This document shows, in pieces, positions 26,547-35,538 of a stretch of DNA of 64,000 bases. Within the stretch, counting starts at the first letter, position 1; each line of letters opens with the position of its first letter. The notes under the pieces were generated by a model. It worked only from the letters and a program-made list of their open reading frames with translations, did no database searches and had not been told where the DNA came from. Made by a program: the position numbers and the translations under genes. Source of the stretch: Pseudomonas gozinkensis (GTDB lineage Bacteria; Pseudomonadota; Gammaproteobacteria; Pseudomonadales; Pseudomonadaceae); the NCBI RefSeq assembly GCF_014863585.1, contig NZ_CP062253.1:3002501-3066500 (forward strand), in the 5' to 3' direction.

Positions 26547-26596
26547 ATACTTTTCCTAGAAAGATCGACTTAAATCGTATTCTTAGACAGTTCACC

Positions 26597-27364
26597 CTAA
26601 GCCTTAACCCACCGCCCCCGACTCCAACCACTCAACCAATCCACCCCCCACACCAAAATCAGCATAGCCAAAATCACCGTCCCCGCCTGCGCCTCCTGAA
26701 ACAAACTCAAGCTCACATACAACATCTGCCCCAACCCCCCAGCCCCGACAAACCCCAGCACGCTGGCCATCCGAATATTGTTCTCCCACCGATACAAACA
26801 GTACGCCAGCAACTGCGGCGCCAGGTTCGGCAGCGTGCCGTAACAGAACGCCAAAACCGGATTTCCCCCCTGCAACCGAATTGCATCCGCGGGCTCCGGC
26901 GGTGTGTTCTCCAGCGCCTCAGCAAACAACCGCCCCAATACGCCCGTGGTGTGCAGGGCGAGCGCAAGTGTCCCGGCATTCGGCCCAAGCCCAGCCGCAA
27001 GCACCATCAACGCAGCCCACACCAGTTCAGGAATCGCGCGCAGTGCATTGAGCAGCAGGCGCGCGGCACTTTGAAAAAACCAGCCAAATCGGCCAGCAGC
27101 GGGGAGTGCCAATAACAGCCCCAGCACGGCAGCAAGCAGGGTGCCAAGCGCAGACATGGCGAGTGTTTCCATCGACCCGCGCAGGATGGCCGTCAAGTAG
27201 TCGGAGCTGAGATCGGGGCTGAGAAAGCGCGCCACATACAGGCCCATCTGTTTCAGACTGTTGGGGCTGCCGAGTTCTTCGAGATCGAGCCCCAGATAGG
27301 CAAACGACGCGATGACAGCAGCGACAATGGCAAGGATCAGCAACGGATTGATCAGGCGTTTCAT
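26597..27364 (-). CDS. PhnE-type ABC transporter permease
   Basis: 255-residue inner-membrane permease with about six TM segments. The binding-protein-dependent loop reads PELVWAALMVLAAGLGPNAG, then EALENTPPEPADAIRLQGGN and FCYGTLPNLAPQLLAYCLYR. The ATG at 27362-27364 overlaps the stop of the upstream permease by 4 nt (ATGA). The open frame extends upstream within that gene, without support. Partner of the other PhnE-like permease, ATPase and binding protein in a four-gene operon. It is last in the operon, directly before the RT cassette. Confidence 0.87.
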   Translation of the reverse strand: MKRLINPLLILAIVAAVIASFAYLGLDLEELGSPNSLKQMGLYVARFLSPDLSSDYLTAILRGSMETLAMSALGTLLAAVLGLLLALPAAGRFGWFFQSAARLLLNALRAIPELVWAALMVLAAGLGPNAGTLALALHTTGVLGRLFAEALENTPPEPADAIRLQGGNPVLAFCYGTLPNLAPQLLAYCLYRWENNIRMASVLGFVGAGGLGQMLYVSLSLFQEAQAGTVILAMLILVWGVDWLSGWSRGRWVKA

Positions 27365-28188
27365 GCCAGCCTCCAGCGCAGCAGGCGGCTGAGTTGGTCG
27401 GCGCCGAGGACGAGGAGGAGGAAGGTCAGGAGCATGCTGGCGACTTCGCCGCCGGCGAACATGCGGATCGACAGGTCGATCTGTTGGCCGAGGCCGCCGG
27501 CGCCGACGAAGCCCATGACCACCGAGGCGCGGATGGCGCATTCCCAGCGGTAGACGGTGTAGGAGAGCAGTTCCGCGGCGACGTTCGGCAGTACGCCGTA
27601 GGCGAAACTGGCGAGGCGGCCGCTGCCGGCCTGGAGCAGGGCGTGGGCCGGGCGTTGGTCGGTGGATTCGTAGATTTCGGCGTAGACCTTGCCGAGCATG
27701 CCGCTGTAGGTGATGGCGATGGCCAGCACGCCCGCCGCCGGGCCGAGGCCGACGGCGCGCACGAACAGCAGCGCCCAGACGATTTCCGGCACGCTGCGCA
27801 GGAAGATCAGCAGTCCGCGCACCGGCCAGCGCAGCAGTCGGCCCAACAGGCTCGGGCGGCCACTGCGGGAGGCGGCGGTCAGCGACAGGGCGCGGCTGGC
27901 GAGCAGGCTGGCCGGCACTGCCAACAGCAGCGCCAGGGCCATGCCGGCGGTGGCGATGGCCAGGGTTTGCAGGGTGGCTTTGAGGAGTAATTGAAGAAAC
28001 TCGCGATCATGCTCCGGTGGCCAGAACATCGAGACGAAGCGGCCCATTTCGCTCTGGCTGTCGGCGTGGAACAGCACGCCCAGATCGAGTTCGCTGAGCT
28101 GGATGCCGGGCCACAGCAAGGCAATCGCCAGCCCGGTCAGCAGCAACCGTGGCAGCGCGGCGGGGTCGCGGGTGTCGGCGCTCAGCAT
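27361..28188 (-). CDS. PhnE-type ABC transporter permease
   Basis: 275-residue permease, a paralogue of the next gene. It has six or so TM segments and the EAA-like loop [40 protein letters not shown] and [16 protein letters not shown] are typical of phosphonate-type permeases. The ATG at 28186-28188 overlaps the ATPase stop (ATGCTGA). Two different permeases probably form a heterodimer channel. Substrate: see the binding protein. Confidence 0.87.
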   Translation of the reverse strand: MLSADTRDPAALPRLLLTGLAIALLWPGIQLSELDLGVLFHADSQSEMGRFVSMFWPPEHDREFLQLLLKATLQTLAIATAGMALALLLAVPASLLASRALSLTAASRSGRPSLLGRLLRWPVRGLLIFLRSVPEIVWALLFVRAVGLGPAAGVLAIAITYSGMLGKVYAEIYESTDQRPAHALLQAGSGRLASFAYGVLPNVAAELLSYTVYRWECAIRASVVMGFVGAGGLGQQIDLSIRMFAGGEVASMLLTFLLLVLGADQLSRLLRWRLA

Positions 28189-28979
28189 CGGGGAATCTGC
28201 ACAATCAGCGGCGCGACGGCGGGCGCCGGGGATTGCAGTTGTTCGTTGGCGTAGAGGGTGTCGAGCATGTCGCGGCTGACCTGCGCAGACGGGCAGTCGA
28301 ACAGGATTTGCCCCTCGCGCAGACCGACGATGCGCGGGAAGTGCGACAGCGCCAGTTCCACCGCGTGCAGGCTCGCGACCAGCGTGACGTTGTGCTCTCG
28401 GGCATGGCGCGACAAGATCGACAGCGTGTGCCCGGCCAGCACCGGGTCCATGGCCGAGACCGGCTCGTCGGCCAGCAACACTTCCGGCGCCTGATACAGC
28501 ACGCGAGCAATGCCGACCCGCTGCAATTGCCCGCCGGACAGTTGCTGGCATTGGCTGAAGAGTTTGTCGGCCAGATCCAGCCGCGTCAGTGCGGCGCGGG
28601 CGCCGGGCACGTCGAGCGGATGCAGCAGGTTGATCAGGCTTTTGCCCAGGCTCCATTGGCCAAGTTTGCCAGCCAGCACCGCCGTCACCACCCGTTGCCG
28701 GGGCGGCAGGGGCGGCGCCTGATGCACCAGACCGATGCGCGCACGCAGGCGTTGCCGTTGGCGGGCGGACAAATGCCAGGCGCGTTCGCCCAGCACTTCG
28801 ATGTCGCCGCTGCTGGGGCGAATGGCCGTTGCCAGCAGATTCAGCAGGCTGGATTTGCCGGCGCCGGACGGGCCGATGATCGCCACCTGCTCGCCGGCCT
28901 CGATGTGCAAATCCACGCCGCGCAAGGCCTCCACGCCATTGGTGTGGTGCAGAAAACCCTGTTTGAGGCGCAGCGTCAT
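28182..28979 (-). CDS. PhnC-type ABC transporter ATPase
   Basis: 265-residue ATPase. Walker A is [10 protein letters not shown] (about residue 37), the signature [15 protein letters not shown] is at about 145, and Walker B is [13 protein letters not shown] at about 168. The H-loop His is in [11 protein letters not shown]. Length and the [20 protein letters not shown] start match phosphonate/phosphite-type importers. The start overlaps the stop of the binding-protein gene by 4 nt. Energises the two permeases encoded downstream. Confidence 0.9.
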   Translation of the reverse strand: MTLRLKQGFLHHTNGVEALRGVDLHIEAGEQVAIIGPSGAGKSSLLNLLATAIRPSSGDIEVLGERAWHLSARQRQRLRARIGLVHQAPPLPPRQRVVTAVLAGKLGQWSLGKSLINLLHPLDVPGARAALTRLDLADKLFSQCQQLSGGQLQRVGIARVLYQAPEVLLADEPVSAMDPVLAGHTLSILSRHAREHNVTLVASLHAVELALSHFPRIVGLREGQILFDCPSAQVSRDMLDTLYANEQLQSPAPAVAPLIVQIPRC

Positions 28980-29830
28980 TTCAGCAAGTCGGCGGCGCGG
29001 GCGGCTTCCTCGATGCCTTTGTAATTGTCCGGGCTGGTTTCGATGAAACGGCTGGCGGCTTGCAGGTCGAGGATTTTCTTATGCTCGGGGTTGGCCGGGT
29101 CGAGGTCGAGGAAGGCTTTTTTGATCTTCGCCGCCAGCGCCGGGTCGAGGGTGCCGCGCACGGTCCAGTTGTAATCGAAGTAGGCCGGGGTGGTGGCGAA
29201 GACCTTGACCTTGTTGGTGTCGACCTTGCCGGCGTCCACCAGTTTCTGCCAGACGCTGGCGTTGAGCACACCGGCGTCGACCTTGCCGGCCTGCACCCAG
29301 GCGACGGTGGCGTCGTGGGCGCCGGAGTAGCCGACGCGGCTGAAATAGCTTTCCGGTTTGATGCCGTCCTTGAGCATGAAATAGCGCGGCATCAGGCTGC
29401 CGGAGGTGGACGACACGGAGCCGAAGGCGAAGGTCTTGCCCTTGAGGTCGGCGAGGCTTTTGACGTTCGGGTCGGCGGTGATGAATTTGCTGGTGAACTG
29501 GGCGTCTTGTTCGCGCTGCACCAGCGGAATGACCTTTGGATCACTTTTCAGCTGTGCCTGAACGAAGGTGAAACCACCGAGCCAGGCCAGATCGAGACGG
29601 TTGGTGGCCAATGCTTCGACCACCGCCGGGTAGTCGGCCACCGGCACAAACTCGACTTTCATGTTCAGTTGCTTCTCCAGATAAGACCCCAGCGGCTCGA
29701 ACTTGCGCAGCAGCTCGGTCGGGGCTTCATCGGGAATCGCGCTGACCTTCAACACCTCCGCGGCTTGCGCCAGCACGGCGGACAGGGACAGGGCCAAACC
29801 AGCGGTCAGTGCCAGGGTTCGCTTGAGCAT
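28976..29830 (-). CDS. PhnD-type substrate-binding protein (phosphonate, or putative selenate, importer)
   Basis: 284 residues. The signal peptide is [20 protein letters not shown], with cleavage near AQA|AEV. The mature part has the PhnD fold pattern: [51 protein letters not shown], and [20 protein letters not shown]. Within this superfamily the [12 protein letters not shown] start is close to what I remember of a Pseudomonas group labelled putative selenate-binding proteins; phosphonate or phosphite remain possible. First gene of the operon; a perfect 9-bp palindrome lies 37-60 bp upstream. The ATG at 29828-29830 was chosen for the signal peptide and the GGAGAATTCC before it. Confidence 0.85.
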   Translation of the reverse strand: MLKRTLALTAGLALSLSAVLAQAAEVLKVSAIPDEAPTELLRKFEPLGSYLEKQLNMKVEFVPVADYPAVVEALATNRLDLAWLGGFTFVQAQLKSDPKVIPLVQREQDAQFTSKFITADPNVKSLADLKGKTFAFGSVSSTSGSLMPRYFMLKDGIKPESYFSRVGYSGAHDATVAWVQAGKVDAGVLNASVWQKLVDAGKVDTNKVKVFATTPAYFDYNWTVRGTLDPALAAKIKKAFLDLDPANPEHKKILDLQAASRFIETSPDNYKGIEEAARAADLLK

Positions 29831-29866
29831 GGAATTCTCCGTTTCGTGGGCATCAAGATCAGTGCG

Positions 29867-29890
29867 CCGACGATGGGCAGTCATCGTCGG
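29867..29890. promoter_or_regulatory. Palindrome upstream of the ABC-transporter operon
   Basis: CCGACGATG, a 6-base spacer, and CATCGTCGG form a perfect 9-bp inverted repeat, 37-60 bases upstream of the binding-protein start. It could be a regulator operator or a 5'-UTR hairpin. The target and function are not known. Confidence 0.5.
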
Positions 29891-29954
29891 GTGCAAGGTC
29901 AGGTTAGACGAAACGGCGCGTCTTGCCGGTGGGAATGAAGGTGTCTGGACCGAC

Positions 29955-30029
29955 GCTATCGCGGGCAAGCCCGCTCCCACAAGGACGGCGCAAATCCTGT
30001 GGGAGCGGGCTTGGTCCGGGCGGCGATCC
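29955..30029. repeat. REP pair (REPIN-like), fluorescens type
   Basis: Two inverted copies of the common fluorescent-pseudomonad repeat: GCTATCGCGGGCAAGCCCGC followed by TCCCAC at 29955-29980, and GTGGGAGCGGGCTTGGTCCG onwards at 29999-30029. They are spaced by 18 bases. The first copy has its internal GCGGGC-AA-GCCCGC hairpin; the second is less perfect. It lies between two minus-strand units, upstream of phnD-like and downstream of the LysR gene. Confidence 0.85.
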
Positions 30030-30077
30030 GACGATGACGTCAGCACAATCAAACCCGTTCCTGGGCGGATCCGGGGC

Positions 30078-30974
30078 TCAGTCAACCTGCGCAAATCGCT
30101 CCACCAGCCAATCGATAAACACCCGCACCCGATTGCTCAAATGCCGGTTCGGCGGATACAGCACATGAAACGGATACGCCGGCGGGCGCCAGTCTTCGAG
30201 GATCGGCACCAGTTCGCCGCGCTCGATGGCCGTCCTCACCGTGTAGCTGAAGGTGTGGATGATCCCCAAACCAGCAAGGCCTGCTGCCAGATGCGCGTTG
30301 CTCTCGTTGACGCTGATCAGGCCTTTGCCTTCGATCTGATGGCGTTCGCCGTTGCGCTGGAAGTTCGATGGCAGGATGCGCCCGGTGGAGGCCGAGCGGT
30401 AGGCGATCACCTGATGGCTGGCCAGTTCGAGCGGGTGGCTCGGGGTGCCATGGCGTTGCAGATAGTCGGGCGTGGCGCAGGTGGTCCAGGACACTTCGCC
30501 GAGACGGCGCACGGCCAGGGTTTGTTCGGTCAGGGGGCCGCCGCGAATCACGCAGTCGACGCGTTCGCTGATCAGATCCACCGGGCGGTCGCTGACGCCC
30601 AGGTCAATCTGGATGTCCGGGTAGCGTTCGAAGAACTTCGGCAGTTCGGGGATGACCAGCATCGTCGCAGTCGAGCCGCCGATGTCCACGCGGATTCTGC
30701 CGCGCGGCAGTCCCTGAGCCTGGCTGAAACCCTGATCGATATCGTCCAGTTGATGCAGCAGTTGTTGGGTCAGCTGGTAATAGGAAGCGCCGTCGGCCGT
30801 GACGGTGAGGCGGCGGGTGGTGCGTTGCAGCAGGCGCACGCCGAGGTGGTTTTCCAGTTGGCCGATCAGTTTGCTGACCGTGGTTTTCGGCAGGTTCAGC
30901 GAGTCGGCGGCTTTGGTGAACGAACCGCTTTCCACGACGCGGGCGAAGGTGCGGATCGCCATTAACTGATTCAT
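30078..30974 (-). CDS. LysR-family transcriptional regulator
   Basis: 298 residues. The N-terminal winged HTH reads MNQLMAIRTFARVVESGSFT, then KAADSLNLPKTTVSKLIGQL. The LysR_substrate effector domain follows (RVDIGGSTATMLVIPELPKF, DLGVSDRPVDLISERVDCVI). It resembles the CrgA/YafC-type subgroup. It is divergent from the SDR gene at 31139, with a 164-bp shared gap, and probably controls it. Confidence 0.9.
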   Translation of the reverse strand: MNQLMAIRTFARVVESGSFTKAADSLNLPKTTVSKLIGQLENHLGVRLLQRTTRRLTVTADGASYYQLTQQLLHQLDDIDQGFSQAQGLPRGRIRVDIGGSTATMLVIPELPKFFERYPDIQIDLGVSDRPVDLISERVDCVIRGGPLTEQTLAVRRLGEVSWTTCATPDYLQRHGTPSHPLELASHQVIAYRSASTGRILPSNFQRNGERHQIEGKGLISVNESNAHLAAGLAGLGIIHTFSYTVRTAIERGELVPILEDWRPPAYPFHVLYPPNRHLSNRVRVFIDWLVERFAQVD

Positions 30975-31138
30975 CGGTTCGGGCTCAGTGGATTGGACAG
31001 GGCTGAGTATTGTGCATGCGTGTGCACAAACAAAACCGATTTAGCGGATTTTTCAATTCAATCCATCGGCCTAAAGTCGCTTCCAACGGCTCACCTACGA
31101 CCCGTCACCTTCCTCGAAACGGTTACTGGAGATTCATC

Positions 31139-31888
31139 ATGAGCAACAGACTTGAAGGCAAAATCGCACTGATCACTGGCGGCACCACCGGCATCGGCCT
31201 GGCCTCGGCGCAGGAGTTCGTCGCCCAGGGCGCTACCGTATTCATCACTGGCCGTCGTCAGGCCGAACTGGACAAAGCGGTCGCCGCCATCGGCCCGCGA
31301 GCCATCGGCATTCAGGGAGATGTGGCGAATCTGGAGGATCTGGATCGCATCTACAGCGAGATCGCCGCGAAGGCCGGGCACCTCGACATCCTGTTCGCCA
31401 ACGCCGGCGGCGGTGACATGCTGCCGCTGGGCTCGATTACCGAAGAGCACTTCGACCGGATTTTCGACGCCAACGTGAAGGGCACGCTGTTTACCGTGCA
31501 GAAGGCCTTGCCGCTGCTGCGCGATGGCGCATCGATTCTGCTGACCTCATCGACCACGTCGGTGCAGGGCACGGAGAACTTCAGCGTCTACAGCGCGAGC
31601 AAAGCGGCGGTGCGCAACTTCGCCCGGTCGTGGCTGCTGGACCTGAAACCACGGCGCATCCGCGTCAACGCCATCAGCCCTGGCCCGGTGCGTACGCCAG
31701 GTCTGGCAGGGTTGGTGCCGGCGGAACACACCCAGGGGCTGTTCGATCAACTGGCGTCTATCGTGCCGATCGGGCGTCTGGGCGAGCCGAGCGAGATTGC
31801 CAAGGCTGCGCTGTTCCTGGCCTCGGATGACAGCAGCTTCGTTAACGGTATCGAGTTGTTCGTTGACGGCGGTACTGCGCAGATCTGA
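31139..31888 (+). CDS. SDR-family oxidoreductase
   Basis: A 249-residue classical short-chain dehydrogenase. The cofactor motif is TGGTTGIG (residues 14-21), NAGG is in FANAGGGD, the catalytic Ser is in LLTSSTTS, and YSASK supplies Tyr and Lys. All active-site residues are present. The start at 31139 has GGAG 8 bases upstream; the frame runs further 5'. Divergent to a LysR regulator, a common regulator-target pair. The substrate is unknown. Confidence 0.9.
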   Translation: MSNRLEGKIALITGGTTGIGLASAQEFVAQGATVFITGRRQAELDKAVAAIGPRAIGIQGDVANLEDLDRIYSEIAAKAGHLDILFANAGGGDMLPLGSITEEHFDRIFDANVKGTLFTVQKALPLLRDGASILLTSSTTSVQGTENFSVYSASKAAVRNFARSWLLDLKPRRIRVNAISPGPVRTPGLAGLVPAEHTQGLFDQLASIVPIGRLGEPSEIAKAALFLASDDSSFVNGIELFVDGGTAQI

Positions 31889-31889
31889 T

Positions 31890-32561
31890 TTAAGTCGTTT
31901 GATGCCCCGGCACTTGTTCAGTCGAGTGCCGGGGTTCTTCCGTTTCTTCGTCCGGCGCGTTGTCCCAGATCAGGCGCGGGTCGAAGCTCATGGCCGAGAG
32001 CATGGTGAACACCACCACCAGGCCGAAGAACAGAATCCCCGGTCGCGGCTCGATATCCCCCAGCGCCTGGAATTTCACCAGTGCCGCCACCAGCGCCACC
32101 ACCAGCACATCGAGCATCGACCAATAGCCGATCAGCTCGACGAAGCGGTACAGCTTCGAACGCTCTTTGCGCGCCCAATGACTGTCCCGTTGCACGGTGA
32201 CCAGCAGCAAGGTCAGCGCCACGAATTTCACCCCCGGCACGGCGATGCTGGCGATGAAGATGATCAGGGCGATGTCCCACGCGCCGTGTTCCCAGAACTC
32301 CAGCACGCCGCTCATGATGGTGCTGTCGGCGCCACTGCCGAGCAGGGTGGTGTTCATCACCGGCAGCAGATTCGCCGGTACGTAAAACGCCAGCGCCGCG
32401 AACATGTAGGCCCAGGTGCGGGTCAGCGAGTTGGTCTTGCGTCGGTGCAGCGGTGCGTCGCAACGCGGGCACTGGTGCGGTTCGCCGGTCATGTCGCAGG
32501 CCAGTCCGCAGCTGTGGCAAAAGCACAGGTTGAGTTCGGTTGCCGTCGGTGGTCGTTTCAC
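31890..32561 (-). CDS. PqiA-family (LetA-like) integral membrane protein
   Basis: 223 residues with an N-terminal zinc-ribbon-like part (CFCHSCGLACD and CPRCDAPL), then four TM segments and PVMNTT(L) and WSMLDVLVVALVAALVKF, hallmarks of PqiA. The second GTG, at 32559-32561, is taken as start because it overlaps the upstream stop as GTGA and has GGGAG 5 bases before it; a GTG at 32573 is possible. Pairs with the adjacent PqiA-like gene. PqiA proteins work with PqiB (MCE) in lipid traffic between membranes, but no pqiB is found here. Confidence 0.87.
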   Translation of the reverse strand: MKRPPTATELNLCFCHSCGLACDMTGEPHQCPRCDAPLHRRKTNSLTRTWAYMFAALAFYVPANLLPVMNTTLLGSGADSTIMSGVLEFWEHGAWDIALIIFIASIAVPGVKFVALTLLLVTVQRDSHWARKERSKLYRFVELIGYWSMLDVLVVALVAALVKFQALGDIEPRPGILFFGLVVVFTMLSAMSFDPRLIWDNAPDEETEEPRHSTEQVPGHQTT

Positions 32562-33154
32562 AGGATCTCCCACAATTCACGCACGTCGCGCCCGGCGATG
32601 CGGATCAGCAACAGACTGAGCACGGCCAAGGCAAACAGGCCGATGCCGGGAATGACGTCGAGCATGCCCGCCAGTTTGAACACCGCGACCATGGCGCCGA
32701 GCAGGCACACTTCGAGCATGCTCCAGGGTCGCAATGTCTCCAGCCAGCGCATGCACAGCTTGAACGCGGGGCAACGGCGCGAGGCGAGGGCGAAGCTCAA
32801 GACCCAGATCAACAAGACCAATTGAAAGGCCGGGGCGATGATGATCGAAATGGCCGCGACCATCGCCATGAACGTGATCGGCCCCTGACTCAGGGCCAGC
32901 ACCGAATCCCACAGGGTCGCGCTGTTTTTCAGGCCCTTCATGCTGATGCTCATCACCGGGTAGAAATTGGCGAACAGCCACAACATTGCCGCCGTGAAAC
33001 TCAGGGCCAGGCGCTGCTCCACGCTCAGGCCGTTGTAGCGCTGGAGCACGCCGCCGCACCGCACGCAGAGGGTCTTCTGGTGTTTGGCCAGCGTGACTTT
33101 TTCGTACACGCAGTCGCAATGCTCGCAGATGATCAGTTGATCGGTGCTGGCCAT
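32558..33154 (-). CDS. PqiA-family (LetA-like) integral membrane protein
   Basis: 198 residues. An N-terminal Cys4 motif (ICEHCDCVY and LCVRCGG) is followed by four hydrophobic segments, with FANFYPVMSISMKG and RPWSMLEVCLLGAMVAVFKL as family signatures. It ends in a GTGA overlap with the second PqiA gene. Probably the first gene of a two-gene unit. No MCE-domain (PqiB) or PqiC gene is visible on either side, since the 3' neighbour is a convergent SDR gene. Confidence 0.87.
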   Translation of the reverse strand: MASTDQLIICEHCDCVYEKVTLAKHQKTLCVRCGGVLQRYNGLSVEQRLALSFTAAMLWLFANFYPVMSISMKGLKNSATLWDSVLALSQGPITFMAMVAAISIIIAPAFQLVLLIWVLSFALASRRCPAFKLCMRWLETLRPWSMLEVCLLGAMVAVFKLAGMLDVIPGIGLFALAVLSLLLIRIAGRDVRELWEIL

Positions 33155-33306
33155 GGGACGCTCGACGGGAGGAGGGCTTGAACCCCTTCACTATAGAAGC
33201 GCTGGGGCATTCAACAACTTTCACCTCGCGAAACGCGCCTGTGGCGATGAAATCAGCAATCCTGCGGGGAAGAGCAAACTGTCCTGGTACCGGATTTCCG
33301 GGCGTG

Positions 33307-33921
33307 TCAGAGGACCGGGTGCGTGGCGTCCTCTGCCGCGATGGCAGCCCGCACGCTGGGACGCTCGGCGATGCGCGCCATGTAGTTCGCCAGCGCTGGC
33401 CAGTCTTCAATGGCGATACTGAAGGTCGGAAACCATTTCAGCACCGTGAACAGATAGGCATCCGCTACGCCGAACGCCTGCATGAGAAAGGGCTGGGTGG
33501 CGAGGATGCGGTTCAGGTAATCCAGACGCTTGAACAGCTTGTGCTTGAAGATCGTTTTGCTCGCCTGGGCAAACTCGCTGCTGAACAACGGCGCGCTGAC
33601 CCCATGAATTTCCGCGCTGATGAAGTTCAGGTATTCCTGCAGACGCGAACGCTCCCAGGTGCCATTGGCCGGGGCCAGCGCATGGCCGGGTACGAGGTCG
33701 GCGAGGTACTGCAGAATCGCCGGACCTTCGGTCAGCACATCACCGTTATCCAGCATCAGCGCGGCCACGTAGCCCTTCGGATTGATCTGGCGAAAGTCCC
33801 GGCCATCGGCGGTTTGCTTGGTCTGGTTGTTGACCCGGATCAGCTCGAACGGCAGTCCAAGTTCGCGCAACACGATGTGCGGCGACAGCGAGCAGGTCAT
33901 GGGGGCGAAGTACAGTTTCAT
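33307..33921 (-). CDS. Glutathione S-transferase
   Basis: 204 residues. The N-terminal thioredoxin-fold domain begins MKLYFAPMTCSLSPHIVLRE, with DGRDFRQINPKGYVAALMLD and the glutathione-binding LTEGPAILQYLADL (Glu-Gly). The helical C-terminal domain has DAYLFTVLKWFPTF. The overall pattern fits the beta class of bacterial GSTs (CSLSPH with the catalytic Cys/Ser). GGAG lies 5 bases before the ATG. Divergent from the LysR gene at 34030. Confidence 0.9.
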   Translation of the reverse strand: MKLYFAPMTCSLSPHIVLRELGLPFELIRVNNQTKQTADGRDFRQINPKGYVAALMLDNGDVLTEGPAILQYLADLVPGHALAPANGTWERSRLQEYLNFISAEIHGVSAPLFSSEFAQASKTIFKHKLFKRLDYLNRILATQPFLMQAFGVADAYLFTVLKWFPTFSIAIEDWPALANYMARIAERPSVRAAIAAEDATHPVL

Positions 33922-34029
33922 GGGATCTCCTTTCTGATGAAGCCTCAGAATCGGCTATCGCCACGCTGCTTCGCAAAGGACAAATCCAGTGCTAGCGTAT
34001 GACAAAATCTCATGGACTGAAGAGGTCAT

Positions 34030-34917
34030 ATGCTCCCCCGACTACCATCGCTCAATGGATTGAGAGCCTTCGAATGTGCGGCCCGGCACCTGAGTTTTAC
34101 CCGCGCCGCCGAAGAATTGAGCGTCACGCAGACTGCGATCAGCCATCAGATCCGTCGCCTTGAGGATGAACTCGGCGTGCGCCTGTTCTTGCGCTCGAAG
34201 GACGGGTTGGCGCTGACGGAAGAGGGCAGCGCCTATTTTCCCGGTGTGCGTTCAGCATTTCGGGAGTTGCGCCATTCGACCGAGCGTTTGCTGGAGTCCA
34301 GCGACCACAGCGTCCTGACCATCAGTACTTTGGTGTCGGTGGCGTCGAAATGGTTGTTGCCGCGTCTGCCGTCGTTTCGCGAGGCGCATCCCGAGATCGA
34401 TGTGCGGATCAGTGCCATGACCCGACTGGTGGACTTTCGCAAGGTCGGCGTTGACGCGGCGATCCGCTACGGTAACGGCGAATGGCCCGGGCTGCGGGCT
34501 GACTGGTTGATGTCCGACGAGATCTTCCCGGTGTGCAGCCCACGACTGCTGACCGGCGACAAGCCGTTGAAGACGCCGGCGGATCTGGCCCATCACCCGT
34601 TGCTGCAAGTCAGCGGCCTGACCGCCAACGACTGGAACGACTGGCTGCACGCGGCAGGCCAGCCACCGCTCACGGCCAAAGGCCCGCGTCTGACTTTCGA
34701 TCTGGCAATGATGGCCGTGCAGACTGCGATTGACGGGCAGGGCGTGTGCATCGGGCGCTCGACCTACGTCGATGACGATTTGCGCGCCGGGAGGCTGGTG
34801 GCACCTTTTGATCTGAGGCTGAAGTCCAGTTCGGGTTTCTACTTTGTCACGCCCCAGGAAAATGCCGAGTCGAAAAAGATCGTGGCATTCAGGCAATGGC
34901 TGTCAGAAGTGCTGTGA
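34030..34917 (+). CDS. LysR-family regulator, GcvA-like
   Basis: 295 residues. The HTH part has LNGLRAFECAARHLSFTRAA, then EELSVTQTAISHQIRRLEDE, which is the GcvA-type start. The effector domain has WLLPRLPSFREAHPEIDVRI and the C-terminal ESKKIVAFRQWL. It is divergent from the GST gene (108-bp gap), and is followed by the cupin gene 132 bp further. Either could be its target. Confidence 0.88.
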   Translation: MLPRLPSLNGLRAFECAARHLSFTRAAEELSVTQTAISHQIRRLEDELGVRLFLRSKDGLALTEEGSAYFPGVRSAFRELRHSTERLLESSDHSVLTISTLVSVASKWLLPRLPSFREAHPEIDVRISAMTRLVDFRKVGVDAAIRYGNGEWPGLRADWLMSDEIFPVCSPRLLTGDKPLKTPADLAHHPLLQVSGLTANDWNDWLHAAGQPPLTAKGPRLTFDLAMMAVQTAIDGQGVCIGRSTYVDDDLRAGRLVAPFDLRLKSSSGFYFVTPQENAESKKIVAFRQWLSEVL

Positions 34918-35049
34918 GTTGTATGCGCGTGTATCAATGGTGCCGCCATACACAATCGGGTAACAAACCCCGACCTCAGGACACATCCCGCGTACATGCC
35001 TCGCCCAAAGTAGTTACCAGCACATCACTACTTCCAAGAGGGCAATACC

Positions 35050-35475
35050 ATGCGCCGCACACTTCTGATGACCGCAGCCGCCGTACTCGTTTCGATGACC
35101 GGCCTCGCCCACGCGGCTGACACCCCATCCGCCGCCCCGGCGAAAAACTGGCAGCAGGGCCTGAGCCGAACCGATCTGGTCCGTCAGGACCTGGGGGCTG
35201 CGGATCGCGAAGTGATCCAGACCCGCGTCGACTTCGAACCGGGCGTCACGTCGCCCAACCACGCGCATCCGGGTGTGGAAGTGGCCTACGTGATCAGCGG
35301 CACGTTCGAATACCGTCTCGAAGGCCAGGCACCGGTGACGCTCAAGGCGGGTGATTCGCTGTTCATCCCGGCGGGTATAGCGCATATCGCGAAGAACGTC
35401 GGCAACGAGAAGGGCTCGGAACTGGCGACTTACATCGTCAAGAAGGGCGAGCCGCTGCTGATTCTCAAGCAGTAA
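35050..35475 (+). CDS. Exported cupin-domain protein
   Basis: 141 residues with a signal peptide (LLMTAAAVLVSMTGLAHAA). One cupin_2 domain follows: motif 1 with metal ligands in SPNHAHPGVEVAYVISG, and motif 2 in FIPAGIAHIAKNVG. A small periplasmic cupin of unknown substrate. A terminator hairpin follows 15 bases after the stop. Confidence 0.87.
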   Translation: MRRTLLMTAAAVLVSMTGLAHAADTPSAAPAKNWQQGLSRTDLVRQDLGAADREVIQTRVDFEPGVTSPNHAHPGVEVAYVISGTFEYRLEGQAPVTLKAGDSLFIPAGIAHIAKNVGNEKGSELATYIVKKGEPLLILKQ

Positions 35476-35490
35476 CGGTCGCTGAAACGA

Positions 35491-35517
35491 AAAGGCCTGC
35501 CGATCTGGCAGGCCTTT
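35491..35517. terminator. Bidirectional terminator between cupin and OYE genes
   Basis: AAAGGCCTGCC, loop GATCT, and GGCAGGCCTTT form an 11-bp perfect stem between the convergent cupin gene (ends 35475) and the OYE gene (ends 35539). It can serve both transcripts, though T-runs are short. Confidence 0.75.
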
Positions 35518-35538
35518 GTGCGTCAGGTGTTCAGCGTA

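Larger units (their letters stand above)
23035..26590 (-). mobile_element. AT-rich accessory cassette carrying RT and family-A polymerase
   Basis: Base composition drops abruptly from about 60% or more GC outside to roughly 35-40% GC by eye across the two overlapping genes and about 100 bases beyond each end. This is a typical horizontally acquired island. No integrase, transposase, long terminal repeat or clear target duplication was found. The cassette lies immediately after the last gene of an ABC transporter operon on the same strand. Boundaries are estimated from composition. Confidence 0.65.

Noticed and set aside
23035..26590. Retron or group II intron
   Set aside because: No msr/msd-like hairpin array, no maturase X or endonuclease domain, and the RT is partnered by a polymerase gene.
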